A DNA stretch of 64,000 nucleotides from an uncultured Ignavibacteriota bacterium (GCA_903884005.1 CAISDA010000006.1:264870-328869); one strand, 5' to 3'. Counted from the stretch's first letter, positions 54,807 to 64,000 are shown. Notes: generated by a model not told the origin, from the letters alone. Numbers and translations are program-made.

Positions 54807-57800
54807 TTATTTGATGAGTGCAAATTTTCCGATGTGATAGCCTGCGTCGCCGGCTTCGACATGATAGATATATAAGCCATACGCAACATCTGTCCCGTCT
54901 TCAGTCACGAGATTCCACGGCATCGAGCCGTCTGCAGGACTGGTGTCCTTAAACAACGTCTTGACCAATCCGCCGCTCACGGTATAGATGCGTATCGTGC
55001 ACTTCGGTGGAAGATTGATAAATTCGATTCTCCGATCGCCCCGGCCTGTCTGGTAGATCGTCTTCGGCTCCCAGCTTGAAGCGCCAATGTACGGATTCGG
55101 CACGACGTCGATCTTGCTGAGCTGGTTCTGCGTCGTCACCAGATCGGTGGTCGGTGCTTTTGTCGTGAACGAGAAATAATCGCCCGTATAGAACGGTTTC
55201 GTTGTTCGGAACACGAATTTATCGCCCGCAACAGGAAGCGTTGTGGCACCGAACCGCGGTGCGTAATATTGAGCCTTCCACGGCAGCCAGAGGTTTGCGC
55301 CATTGTTCGTGAACTCGAGTATCTTGATGACATCGCCGGAACTGAATTTTCCGTCGCCGTCGTTATCCTGGATGAGGAATTTATTCCGGTACCCCAGCGT
55401 CGTATTGGTGATGGTGAAATTCACAGGAATCGCCGGATACGTGATCGGGTCCAGGTCGCCCACCGATGTATCTGCGACCGATGCGGAATATCTGAACTCA
55501 TAATCACTCGGCCATCGCACATTCAGGGACGAGATGGTGCTGTCTGCCGATACAAAGAATCCGACATTGGCCCTCCCGACGATCCACCCCGATGTATCGA
55601 CGTCGACGGTCGCGGCATTGTTCAGCGAGAGCGTCAAACCGTCGAACGGCAGGCTCGAATTGCCGCCGCTTGCGTCGCCCATCTTGATGTCGCGCAGCAG
55701 CGTGTCGACCTTCGTCCCATTCGTGCGGACAACGGAGAACGTCTTTGTCGCGTATTTTGGGATCACATTATCCGCCTTGAACCCGACTTTATATTGCACT
55801 CCGCTCGTGATGACATTCGGGTTGACGATTTCTATAACCATCGATCCGCTGCCGATGCCGTTCGTCACTTTGTCCAGACTGCCGGTGATCGATGCCGGTA
55901 TATATCCCGCGGCGGCGGCATTCGGAGTGACGATCTTCGTATTGATATCTGCGAACTTCAATTGGCCGTTCACATCTTCGGTGATGATCTTAGGACATTC
56001 CGTCGGCTGCAAACCGGTTGTGCCGTAATTCGGATCGCCCATATTGTATGAACACACCGCGTAATAATATTTCACGCCGTTCTTCACCGTGTTGTCGATA
56101 AACGAATGCTGCAATCCCGTATTATCCCCGCGCCAGAAATGCGCGCCGTTGATGCCCACCGGATCCGGTCCCTGAATGGAATCTACGAGGTCGAATTGAG
56201 CGATCGGTTTCCAATATTTCGCTTCACCCTTCGAGTCGGTGACCGTTTTAACGTCGTTGAATTCCGCTTCCTGACTGCGATACACTGTGTATCCCTCGAA
56301 ATCCATTTTGTACTTCAGGAACGGATTGCGCGATAATTCCGAAATGGCATCCCAGTAAAGGAACACTTTCTTATCGCCTGCGACTGCCGTCAAATGCGGC
56401 GTCAACGGCGGTTTCGAGAAATTATAGTTCGCATTATAGATCGCCTGCACCGTTTTCTTGTTGAACACGACCATATCCAGATTGTTGCCCATGATGAGCG
56501 CCATGGAATACCGTTCGCGATGTCCCTGCTTCAACGGGAACGGTCCTGACGAGAAGACGATGCTGATGTTCGAGTTGGTGATGCCCGTATCGACAAAACC
56601 GCCCATCATTTTGCGCCAGATCACTTCGTTGTTTTTCGGCCAGACGCCGTTGGGTCCCTTATCGCTCAACGGGGTCAACGAAACGGCAGACAACCCGATC
56701 TGATCCGACTCGTCCTTGTCCGTCTCATCGAAATTCGGTTCGCCATGCGTCGGCAGTCCATCCGCTTCCCCTTCATCGGGTCCGTTGTATTGCGGATCGA
56801 ACGGGCCTACGCCGTCCCGGCCCAAGTCATCGTTCAACGGCTCGCCGATATCCCATTTGCCGTTTTTATTCAAATCTCCGAATGCCGTCCAGTTGTGATT
56901 GTCGTCGATATTATTGTCGCGGCGTTCATCGATCATGCCGTCCTCATCATCATCGATTCCGTTCCATGGATTGCCCGGGCTTTCAAGATATGCGTAACCG
57001 TAATATCCCGGCACCCAGACGCCGTATGTCGGATCGCCCCGGCCGAGATGATCCCATGCATAACAGAGATCGAGCGACGTGCTGTAGCTTGCATCGTCGT
57101 TGCCGCTGCCGACTCCGCCGACGCCCGGATCCGAATAGAATCCGAAGCAGGTGCTGTCGTAGTTGCGGTCCGAAATATTCACGATGTCGTAATGCCAGAA
57201 TACGACGTCTTCTGCCAGCACGTGCGACCATTGGAATCCGCGCACTTCAACTCTCAGCCCCAGTCCGCCCCGGGTTGAATCTGTAACGATCGGATAATAG
57301 GAATACGGCGGACGTTTGTATTTGCCGTCCTTCGAATCGTCCATCACGAAAAATGTTTCAAAGTCTGCGTTATTAACGCCGCGTCCGAAATACCCGTACC
57401 AATAGCCGTTCCAGCGCGCATCCACGCCGAGTGCCGCAGGCCATGTCGGTGGAAACGTCGTCGTGTCCCGGTTGATGGCGGGTGTTTTCACAGCCGATGA
57501 GGGGTTCATGTAGCCGGGAATCGGCTCCATGCCCCAGATCTTCCCGGTCACGGGATCCAACGGCATCTCTTCACGATACGATGTCTCCAACGGATGAATG
57601 ACCTGGCCGTTGCCGGGCGCGGTGAGCTGCGCGGAAATTAACACGCAGACACCGTCGAGGTACTGGTGTCCCGTTCCTTTGGGCCATTCCAGCGACGGCG
57701 CGTACGGCCATTGAGCCACTTCTCCATTGTTGTAATAGATCGAACGGATCAGGTTGCCGTCCATGATACCCTGACGACGGTACGAGTAATCACCCTTCGC

Positions 57801-57905
57801 ATCGTTGCGGTAATCGTTCGTGCGGGGATCGACCTGACCCTGGGCGGCGAGGAACGTGTATCCAACGACAACAAGAAAAAATATTTTCGTCACACTTTGC
57901 TTCAT
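54807..57905 (-). CDS. Large exported protein with C-terminal sorting-like domain
   Basis: 1032 residues from ATG 57905 (MKQSVTKIFFLVVVGYTFLAAQ, a signal peptide). I do not recognise the N-terminal half as a named family. It includes an acidic stretch near residues 310-410 with NGIDDDEDG, DNNIDDN and DLNKNGKWDIGEP, which looks like calcium-binding or dockerin-like loops. Fibronectin III-like segments follow (AGDKKVFLYWDAI). The last 90 residues (VVPNPYIGASSWEP to GKFALIK) resemble T9SS sorting domains. It lies 23 bases after the TonB receptor gene and 18 before the PorV-like gene, suggesting one surface complex. Confidence 0.72.
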   Translation of the reverse strand: MKQSVTKIFFLVVVGYTFLAAQGQVDPRTNDYRNDAKGDYSYRRQGIMDGNLIRSIYYNNGEVAQWPYAPSLEWPKGTGHQYLDGVCVLISAQLTAPGNGQVIHPLETSYREEMPLDPVTGKIWGMEPIPGYMNPSSAVKTPAINRDTTTFPPTWPAALGVDARWNGYWYGYFGRGVNNADFETFFVMDDSKDGKYKRPPYSYYPIVTDSTRGGLGLRVEVRGFQWSHVLAEDVVFWHYDIVNISDRNYDSTCFGFYSDPGVGGVGSGNDDASYSTSLDLCYAWDHLGRGDPTYGVWVPGYYGYAYLESPGNPWNGIDDDEDGMIDERRDNNIDDNHNWTAFGDLNKNGKWDIGEPLNDDLGRDGVGPFDPQYNGPDEGEADGLPTHGEPNFDETDKDESDQIGLSAVSLTPLSDKGPNGVWPKNNEVIWRKMMGGFVDTGITNSNISIVFSSGPFPLKQGHRERYSMALIMGNNLDMVVFNKKTVQAIYNANYNFSKPPLTPHLTAVAGDKKVFLYWDAISELSRNPFLKYKMDFEGYTVYRSQEAEFNDVKTVTDSKGEAKYWKPIAQFDLVDSIQGPDPVGINGAHFWRGDNTGLQHSFIDNTVKNGVKYYYAVCSYNMGDPNYGTTGLQPTECPKIITEDVNGQLKFADINTKIVTPNAAAAGYIPASITGSLDKVTNGIGSGSMVIEIVNPNVITSGVQYKVGFKADNVIPKYATKTFSVVRTNGTKVDTLLRDIKMGDASGGNSSLPFDGLTLSLNNAATVDVDTSGWIVGRANVGFFVSADSTISSLNVRWPSDYEFRYSASVADTSVGDLDPITYPAIPVNFTITNTTLGYRNKFLIQDNDGDGKFSSGDVIKILEFTNNGANLWLPWKAQYYAPRFGATTLPVAGDKFVFRTTKPFYTGDYFSFTTKAPTTDLVTTQNQLSKIDVVPNPYIGASSWEPKTIYQTGRGDRRIEFINLPPKCTIRIYTVSGGLVKTLFKDTSPADGSMPWNLVTEDGTDVAYGLYIYHVEAGDAGYHIGKFALIK

Positions 57906-57928
57906 TATATACTCCCAAAACATTTGTT

Positions 57929-60700
57929 CTAGAATCCTAAATTAAGACCGAGACGAACCTGTCGCGGAGATGAAAAACTCGAAGGGTTATTGACATATTG
58001 TTCGACAGTATTGAGGCCCACGATCTTTTGAACGTTCTCCGCTAAAAAGAGATTCACATTGGCCCTGCCGCTCGTCGCATCGACGCCATATTCATTTTTC
58101 GTGTCGAGCAGGTTGTAGATCAGCAGCGAGAGCGAAAAATCCACTCCGGCGAACGATAAATTCTTTTCAACGCGAAGATCGACACTGTATGTCGACGGTT
58201 TGACCGCCCCGTTCTCAAAACGCAAGAGCGAAATGCGTGTTGATTCGGTGTATGGCATTCCGACGCCGTATTGGAATATCAGTCCGGCTGTCCAATTGCC
58301 CATTTCGCCCACCGTCAAATTCACGTTCAGCGTCGAGCGCTGATCCCAATTGAGCGGTACGAGCGTTTTGTTCGTCTCGACGGGCGGGTTGCTCTGGTTG
58401 TTGTAATACACGGACATCGGATCGGAGGCGTCGCCTTCGGCGATCTGATACGTGTAATCGGCGCGGAGAGAAAAATAATTGGCGAAGCGCCGGTCGAACG
58501 ACAGAATGAATCCCCGCACGCTGCCGTAATCGCGATTGATGTACCGCGCATACCGGTTGCCTTCAACCGTCTGTATGATCTCCATGCCGAGCAGGTTTCG
58601 GATATCGCGGTAGTACACGGTGAAATCGACGCCGATATTTTCGAAAAGGACCTGCTGCAACCCGAGCTCGTAGCTCACGGTGCGCTGCGCATCCAGATCG
58701 GGGTTTCCCGTCATCGAGGAAAGCGACTGGCCCGAACTCACGAGGTAATCCGAGTTGTTGTACAGATTTTCAAATGTCGGTATTTGGAAAAAATGCCCAT
58801 ACGAAAAATGGATGATACCCTGGTCGGTGATGGGAAATGACACACCGAGACGCGGACTCACCTGTACTTTTACCTTTGCATCCCTCATCGCACCGGCATC
58901 CGGATAATCGGGATTGCGCGACGGATTGGTCAGATCGACAAGCAGTTTCGAATTCGGATTGAAATAATCCAAGCGCACCCCTGCATTGATGATCATGTTC
59001 TCATATTCCATCTTGTCCTGAATATAGGCGGATGCTTCCTGCGGACGCTTGTCGTACATCTGATTTCCGAGCGATCCTAAGTTCCGGTACCCCAGGGTGA
59101 AAATGGAATTACCGGCGCTGTCCGTCTGATTCTCCGTGGCATTGACAATGGTCATCCAGTGATTGAGCAGCTGATGCATGCGGCCTTCGACGCCGAACAC
59201 GATCTTATGTTCTTTCGACACCTGCGACGAGATCGTGTACTGTCCGATCACCGATTGCGTGTTGGACGTATACCGGCTGCCGTCGTCTCCGCCGGCGTTG
59301 AATGTGTAGTTCGTGATCGGAGTGCCTGCTGTGGGGTCCACATAGCGCGGGTCATACGGATTTTCGTACAAATATCCATGCGAACGGAATGCATTCACTG
59401 AAAATTTCAGCGTTTGGAACGTGCTCTGAGACATCACATGCGAGAACAGAAGCGAATGGATGGTGTTGGTGCTGTAATTATTGATCGTGCCGTCCGGCGT
59501 GAGTTGATTGGCGTGACTGTATCCCTTGCTGAAGTTGTCTTCCCAGAAGTATCCGTAACTCACTTTAACATCGCCGTATGAATATGTGAGCTTTCCATTG
59601 GCGGAATATTTTCTGTACGGATCCATGGGCACAAACGAACTGTCGCCGGTCGCCGTGATCCTATACACGTACCCGTCCTGATTCGTGACATAGCCGGGCG
59701 TGTTGGCGAAAAAGCCGAACTCGTCCCTGATCTGGCTTCCGCTCTGATCTTTCAATGCCGTGATGCCGTCCCAGGGGTTGAACACGCGGCGGCCATAGAG
59801 ATGGCCCTGTTCGTTCACATAGCGGCCGGTGGCAAAGAATGTCAAGTGCGGCAGGATCATCGTCGGGCCGCTTAAGCTTGCCTGAAAATTTTTCGAACGG
59901 TTGATATTTAATTTGTCGAGATTCTGGAATACGTCGGTGTGCTTGGTGAAGTAATCGCCCATATAGAGCGAGATGTTGCCGGTGAACTTGTCGCTGCCGT
60001 CCTGCGTCACAATGTTCACCACACCGGACATTGCCTGTCCGTATTCGGCGTTGAATGTTCCGCTGATCACTTCCATTTCGCGGACAGAAGAATTTTCGGG
60101 TGTGAATCCGGCATTGCCGTTCGCCGGGTTGTTGATGGGAAGTCCGTCGATAAGATAGGCGACCTCGCCCGATCGGCCGCCGCGGAAATGTCCGCCCACA
60201 ACGCCGGCCTGCAAATTGATGACCTGGTTGATATTTTCAACAGGCATCACCTTCATCTCGTCCGATGAGACGGTCACTGCGGACGATGTCAAGTCCTTTT
60301 GCACAAGCGCTCGCTCGGCCTGTATCACCACTTCCTGTCCGATCACTTCCGCCGGCACAAGCTTGGCGTTGATCGGGGTCGTAAGATCGATCTTGACGAT
60401 GACATTTTTAATCAACGCCGTCTGATATCCCAGGATGCTGATCGCTAAATTATAGGTTCCCGGAGATACGTTATTGATATAATAGTCGCCCTGCACATCG
60501 GTGGCGGAACCGACTCGTGTGCCCTGCACTAACACCGTCGCACCGATCAGCGGCTCACCTGTTTTTGAATCCTTGACGCTGCCCGATATTTTTCCGGTTT
60601 GTCCTGCGTTCAGCGCAGCTGTACAGAGGAACAGGACCGCAACAAGTGCTGCAAGGCGTTGTATAATGGATCGATTGAGATAGTAGATAGAATGGTTCAT
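57929..60700 (-). CDS. TonB-dependent receptor with CarboxypepD_reg domain
   Basis: 923 residues from ATG 60700 (a start at 60715 adds five). A signal segment (LAALVAVLFLCTAALNAG) is followed by a carboxypeptidase-regulatory-like domain (GSVKDSKTGEPLIGATVLVQG). A TonB plug comes next (VEVIQAERA-like region, AYLIDGLPINNPANG, SGVVNIVTQDGS), then a 22-strand barrel ending QVRLGLNLGF. It resembles SusC-type importers, but no SusD partner is in the window. It probably takes up oligosaccharides from glucan. It is between the CBM9-like and the large exported protein genes. Confidence 0.93.
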   Translation of the reverse strand: MNHSIYYLNRSIIQRLAALVAVLFLCTAALNAGQTGKISGSVKDSKTGEPLIGATVLVQGTRVGSATDVQGDYYINNVSPGTYNLAISILGYQTALIKNVIVKIDLTTPINAKLVPAEVIGQEVVIQAERALVQKDLTSSAVTVSSDEMKVMPVENINQVINLQAGVVGGHFRGGRSGEVAYLIDGLPINNPANGNAGFTPENSSVREMEVISGTFNAEYGQAMSGVVNIVTQDGSDKFTGNISLYMGDYFTKHTDVFQNLDKLNINRSKNFQASLSGPTMILPHLTFFATGRYVNEQGHLYGRRVFNPWDGITALKDQSGSQIRDEFGFFANTPGYVTNQDGYVYRITATGDSSFVPMDPYRKYSANGKLTYSYGDVKVSYGYFWEDNFSKGYSHANQLTPDGTINNYSTNTIHSLLFSHVMSQSTFQTLKFSVNAFRSHGYLYENPYDPRYVDPTAGTPITNYTFNAGGDDGSRYTSNTQSVIGQYTISSQVSKEHKIVFGVEGRMHQLLNHWMTIVNATENQTDSAGNSIFTLGYRNLGSLGNQMYDKRPQEASAYIQDKMEYENMIINAGVRLDYFNPNSKLLVDLTNPSRNPDYPDAGAMRDAKVKVQVSPRLGVSFPITDQGIIHFSYGHFFQIPTFENLYNNSDYLVSSGQSLSSMTGNPDLDAQRTVSYELGLQQVLFENIGVDFTVYYRDIRNLLGMEIIQTVEGNRYARYINRDYGSVRGFILSFDRRFANYFSLRADYTYQIAEGDASDPMSVYYNNQSNPPVETNKTLVPLNWDQRSTLNVNLTVGEMGNWTAGLIFQYGVGMPYTESTRISLLRFENGAVKPSTYSVDLRVEKNLSFAGVDFSLSLLIYNLLDTKNEYGVDATSGRANVNLFLAENVQKIVGLNTVEQYVNNPSSFSSPRQVRLGLNLGF

Positions 60701-60728
60701 GCGTCGAGAGCTCATATAATTAAAATAT

Positions 60729-60760
60729 GAGAGGGGGCATTAGCGCCCCCTCTCACGGTT
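60729..60760 (-). terminator. Terminator between the CBM9-like gene and the TonB receptor gene
   Basis: Arms GAGAGGGGGC (60729-60738) and GCCCCCTCTC (60745-60754) with a six-base loop lie 12 bases beyond the CBM9-like stop. On the minus strand it is followed by ATATTTTAATT. It may only partly terminate, setting a step down in expression from the highly made first gene to the receptor. Confidence 0.85.
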
Positions 60761-60765
60761 AGACA

Positions 60766-63513
60766 TTACTTCACGAACATCATCTTCTTAACGGACGAGA
60801 AGGAACCTGATTCGAGTTTGTAGATATACATACCGCTCGCCAAATGCGCGGCGTTCATGATAGCCGTATGAGTACCCGCAACTTGAACTTCATTCACGAG
60901 CGTCGTCACTTCGCGGCCGAGGACGTCGAACACTTTCAACGACACATTGCCGGTTGCGGCAAGGCTGTAATTGATCTTGGTGCTCGGGTTGAAGGGGTTC
61001 GGATAATTCTGTTCCAGTGAATAGACGCCTGGGACACCGATATTTTCCTTCACTGCTGTTGCCGTCCAGAGTGAACCGATCCAGGTGTTCGTCCAGCGCC
61101 ACATATCCTGGTATGAATTGTCGTTGTTCAACGTCGAGTAACACAGGTTACAATCGCGCGTAGCTTTGCTGTCGCGATCCTGGGCCTCGATATCGATGGG
61201 AATACGCATGCCTTCTTTCGGCACAAACAGGCTGTCGGTGCCGATAGATGCGAATAAGGCAAACGGAATCATCGCTTCGACCGTGTATCCGGACGTCAAT
61301 GTTTTCTTTTTCCAGATATAGTTCGCGCCGGGATACAAGCCGACTTTTCCGTTCGGTGTGTCGAAATACAAGCGGTTCAATGAGAAGCGCAGGTGATAAT
61401 CCGGTGTGGCACCGCGTGCCAGGCCGCCATGATTTTTGCCGCGCCAGTCATACAGTCCGATGAACAAATCGACGCAATCCTGCTCGTAGTCTGTGCCTAA
61501 TGTATCGACGGATACCGTATCGTCGACGACATCGAATGCGACATACAGATTCTTGCTGTCTATTGCAAGATAGGCTTTAAGACTCAGATCAAGACTATCC
61601 TTCAATGCGCCGTTCGGTGCCATATGCGCCGTTGCCGGGTTGCGGAACGAGTTCACTACGATCGGCGCAATTGACGTCCACTCGCCTGTTGAAAGAGTTC
61701 CATCAGCCTTGAATCCGACAGGTGCTGTTTTGGAAATTGTCGGAACGCCCTGGGCCTTGTTCGTGATCGGGCCAATGACGGTCGTTGTCTTATTCATATT
61801 GCCAGCCGCATCTGTTGCGGTGACACCGTAATAATACGAGATGTTCTGGTCCGTCACCGGTGCGCGAAGCACATGTGCCGCGAACTGCGTGCCAAGCGAA
61901 AGATTATACGGAGCCATTTTTTCGACTGTCGGATCGGCGTCGCCATCGGTGAATTTCTTTTCGCTGAAGTACACATTGTAGGTGGAGCTCGGTTCGTTCG
62001 GCACATCGGTCCACGTCAACAGGTTGTTGTACGTTCCGGGTGTCGCCAAAATACCGGTCACCGCCACAGGAGGTGTTTTATCCGTGTTGCGGAAGCCCGA
62101 GGGAATGATCGTGCTCAAGAGCACTGAACCGGAGTGTACAAGTGTCGGACCATGATCTTCGCCCGCATCCATGCTCGCGGAAAATTCGATCTTGATCTGC
62201 TTGATCTTGTCGAGGTTCATGACGCCGTCGGAGCCGTTCACAGCATAGAAGCCTTTGTACGGAGCCGCTGCAAATTCGCCCCAGCTGCCTGGTAAGCCGA
62301 CCAGCGGCATTGAAACCATCTGCCAGCCGAGCGTCGCACCGACCGAATCGAGCCGCACATTGGCGCGTGTGAACCATTCATCGCCTGTGCCCGCGACATC
62401 CGTCAATCCGCCTTCACGAAGCCCAAAACGCAGAGACATCACGTTCTGAATTTTTCCGGAGGATGATGTCAGCGGCTTCACAACTTTTACCCACAGGTTG
62501 ATGGCCGTGTTGCCCGAAAGGTCCTGTACGAATGTACCCGAGGGGAAATTATAGAGCATGTTTGCATAACCGCCCCATGTCTCTGAAATATTCACCTTGT
62601 AATCGACCTTGAGTGCGGAAGGCGAAACGAGCGTGTCGACCGTTTCTTTGCCGAGCGTGATGCCGCCAAGCGTGCCGTAGAATCCAATGGTGCTGTTGAA
62701 TTTTGCCGTGTCGGCCGGGAAATTATTAAGTAATACGATCGGGTTGTATGCATAATCCAGCAGCTGGAACTGATCCCAGATAATTTCGCCCGATGCGAGT
62801 GAATCGCCGCCGAGCAGGCCAGAGGTCCACTCTACCGTGAATCCTGTCAGCTTGTCGAGATCAAGTTTGCTGTTGTTGGCTGTGCCGCTCCAACCCGGGA
62901 ATGTGAATCCCTTGTCGTCCGGTCCGGCTGTGCCGTTGTCCTTCAAGGGGACGATCAGCTGCTTCCAGCCCGGATCCTGATCGAACACGTTGGCCGATTG
63001 GAAATACCAGTCTTCAACATCTCCCGTTGAGCCGCCCCAATAATTGGAATTGGCGCCCGCATCGTGCAGCTTCAGGCGCATCTGAACGGCACCTACAGCG
63101 GCTGTCGATTTTTTCAGGTTGTTGAACCAGATACTGATGTATTTTGCAGTTCCGAAGTTCCAATAGGTGGAACTGTCCTTATACAAACCCACATGTGTTT
63201 TTGCATAGTACTGCTTCGGATCGTACGTCGAGGCGACGAGATCCTTGGCGCGGGGGAATTTGAATTCGAACCCGTCGTTGCCGCCGTAGCTTTCCGTGGC
63301 ATGAAGGCGCCACGATGTTTTCAAGGCTTTCGTCCCATGATGTGATGCAAGTGTATCATACATGAGAAGGTACGCCTTCTTCTGGCTACCGTTGAAGGTT
63401 TTCACCCACATCGAGTCTTTCACAGTGGATTCCATGTCATTGAAAATCCATTGTGCGGACAGCGGTACGGCCAGAAACAGGGAAGTGACTAGAAGTAGAA
63501 AAATCTTCTTCAT
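60766..63513 (-). CDS. Exported carbohydrate-binding (CBM9-like) protein with T9SS sorting domain
   Basis: 915 residues with signal MKKIFLLLVTSLFLAVPLSAQ. Two galactose-binding-like regions fill the first half (GGNDGFEFKFPRAKD and the paired MLYNFPSGTF region). A fibronectin III segment follows (TPPVAVTGILATPG), then a CBM9-like domain from about residue 610 (VGFKADGTLSTGEW, LYVAFDVVDD, EAMIPFALF). The FlgD-like T9SS sorting domain begins NYPNPFNPSTKIN and ends KKMMFVK. No catalytic residues were seen. It is the first gene of the locus, with its own leader and a strong ribosome-binding site, and probably captures glycan at the cell surface. Confidence 0.85.
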   Translation of the reverse strand: MKKIFLLLVTSLFLAVPLSAQWIFNDMESTVKDSMWVKTFNGSQKKAYLLMYDTLASHHGTKALKTSWRLHATESYGGNDGFEFKFPRAKDLVASTYDPKQYYAKTHVGLYKDSSTYWNFGTAKYISIWFNNLKKSTAAVGAVQMRLKLHDAGANSNYWGGSTGDVEDWYFQSANVFDQDPGWKQLIVPLKDNGTAGPDDKGFTFPGWSGTANNSKLDLDKLTGFTVEWTSGLLGGDSLASGEIIWDQFQLLDYAYNPIVLLNNFPADTAKFNSTIGFYGTLGGITLGKETVDTLVSPSALKVDYKVNISETWGGYANMLYNFPSGTFVQDLSGNTAINLWVKVVKPLTSSSGKIQNVMSLRFGLREGGLTDVAGTGDEWFTRANVRLDSVGATLGWQMVSMPLVGLPGSWGEFAAAPYKGFYAVNGSDGVMNLDKIKQIKIEFSASMDAGEDHGPTLVHSGSVLLSTIIPSGFRNTDKTPPVAVTGILATPGTYNNLLTWTDVPNEPSSTYNVYFSEKKFTDGDADPTVEKMAPYNLSLGTQFAAHVLRAPVTDQNISYYYGVTATDAAGNMNKTTTVIGPITNKAQGVPTISKTAPVGFKADGTLSTGEWTSIAPIVVNSFRNPATAHMAPNGALKDSLDLSLKAYLAIDSKNLYVAFDVVDDTVSVDTLGTDYEQDCVDLFIGLYDWRGKNHGGLARGATPDYHLRFSLNRLYFDTPNGKVGLYPGANYIWKKKTLTSGYTVEAMIPFALFASIGTDSLFVPKEGMRIPIDIEAQDRDSKATRDCNLCYSTLNNDNSYQDMWRWTNTWIGSLWTATAVKENIGVPGVYSLEQNYPNPFNPSTKINYSLAATGNVSLKVFDVLGREVTTLVNEVQVAGTHTAIMNAAHLASGMYIYKLESGSFSSVKKMMFVK

Positions 63514-63520
63514 ATAAAAT

Positions 63521-63527
63521 CTTCCTT
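63521..63527 (-). promoter_or_regulatory. Ribosome-binding site of the CBM9-like gene
   Basis: AAGGAAG on the minus strand lies seven bases before ATG 63513 and decides the start of the locus's first gene. Confidence 0.85.
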
Positions 63528-63843
63528 TTATTAATGTGAAACGATTCGTGGATTAGTGGTATAAAGCTGCTCTTTGTTCAATGTCCTGGCGAAAATAAAG
63601 TCTTTTCATTGTGCCTGCTCAACCCGCCAAACCGCCGCCGTCAGCCGTTCGGCATTGCCCACACATACGAATTTGAGCGTATCTGCTTATCTGTTGCATT
63701 AACTGTGCCAAAAATTGTTTCATGAAATGGCTGTTTATTTAGCGGATTTTAAAAAATAGATCTCTTAAAATTATTAATTCAATAATCGACCGTTATTAAA
63801 TTAAGAACGGCGCACGAAGCACTGCCAGTTTTTGAAGTAGGCA
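63528..63843. other. Gene-free AT-rich leader of the glucan locus
   Basis: The region upstream of the CBM9-like gene has no coding frame. It includes an AT-rich block (63700-63800) where a promoter or regulator site is expected. I could not name a convincing promoter box. Confidence 0.5.
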
Positions 63844-64000
63844 TGAAGCACTGTAGGGCGAGATGGTATCTCACCCGCTCGAGCGAAGCGGTGCCAGTTG
63901 CTGAAGTGGGAGTGAAGCACTGTAGGGCGAGATGGTATCTCACCCGCTCGAGCGAAGCGGTGCCAGTTGCTGAAGTGGGAGTGAAGCACTGTAGGGCGAG
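63844..64000. repeat. 69-bp tandem repeat running off the right edge
   Basis: The unit starting TGAAGCACTGTAGGGCGAG begins at 63844, 63913 and 63982, exactly 69 bases apart, with the two full copies nearly identical; a degenerate partial copy lies at about 63790-63843. Each unit holds a palindrome GGGCGAGAT-GGT-ATCTCACCC. The 69-base length is 23 codons, but no gene with start, signal and context was found. It is related to the single element at 31205-31250. Confidence 0.92.

Noticed and set aside
63801..63989. Minus-strand frame encoding a 23-residue repeat in the edge array
   Set aside because: It only mirrors the 69-bp DNA repeat, has no signal, ribosome-binding site or neighbour, and runs to the window edge. 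It is better read as DNA repeat than gene.
63844..64000. CRISPR array
   Set aside because: Repeats are contiguous with no unique spacers and there are no cas genes. The 48-bp array at 27121 is coding and also spacer-free.

Overview
The window is about 64 kb of chromosome from a Gram-negative bacterium of the Bacteroidota/Chlorobiota (FCB) group. An Ignavibacteria-like lineage fits best. This is inferred from type IX secretion (T9SS) C-terminal sorting domains with the NYPNPFNPST motif, a PorV/PorQ-family barrel, a TonB receptor with a CarboxypepD_reg domain, a DivIVA-like protein, and a Chlorobium-like pterin gene set. I cannot fix the genus from sequence alone. No phage, insertion sequence, CRISPR array, rRNA or tRNA was seen. 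All but one of the 48 protein genes lie on the minus strand; the exception is a Spy/CpxP-like gene at 29820.

Left part, 1-16125 (housekeeping): a partial Lys/Ala-rich gene; ileS, punA, a divIVA-like gene and yggS; an M16 zinc peptidase; a LolCDE-type lipoprotein exporter; prfB with a programmed +1 frameshift; aspS; and a divergent short-chain dehydrogenase (SDR) flanked by C10 tracts. Middle, 16551-29565: an ArsB/NhaD-type transporter, a partial complex I operon nuoJKLM ending in a clear terminator, rho, pyrK-pyrD-folC, and a TPR lipoprotein resembling the T9SS component SprE/PorW with a 48-bp minisatellite near its 3' end.

29820-35131: the Spy-like gene; two SDR genes, folE and a 6-pyruvoyl-tetrahydropterin synthase-like gene, which together suggest tetrahydrobiopterin-type pterin synthesis; then three different peroxiredoxins and a rhodanese. 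35386-41225: a methylmalonyl-CoA module (mutase large subunit, epimerase, carboxyltransferase beta subunit, a small protein, a biotin carrier and a 5S-type carboxyltransferase). It looks like a soluble transcarboxylase because no membrane decarboxylase subunit is present.

41508-63513: a 22-kb beta-glucan/beta-glycoside utilisation locus. It encodes an exported CBM9-like sorting-domain protein, a TonB-dependent receptor, a large exported protein, a PorV-like barrel, GH2, GH16 with malectin, two GH3, GH5 and GH16 enzymes, and a FucP/GluP-type sugar permease. No SusD is present. The right edge (63844-64000) is a 69-bp tandem repeat that runs out of the window and shares a palindromic core with a single copy at 31205.
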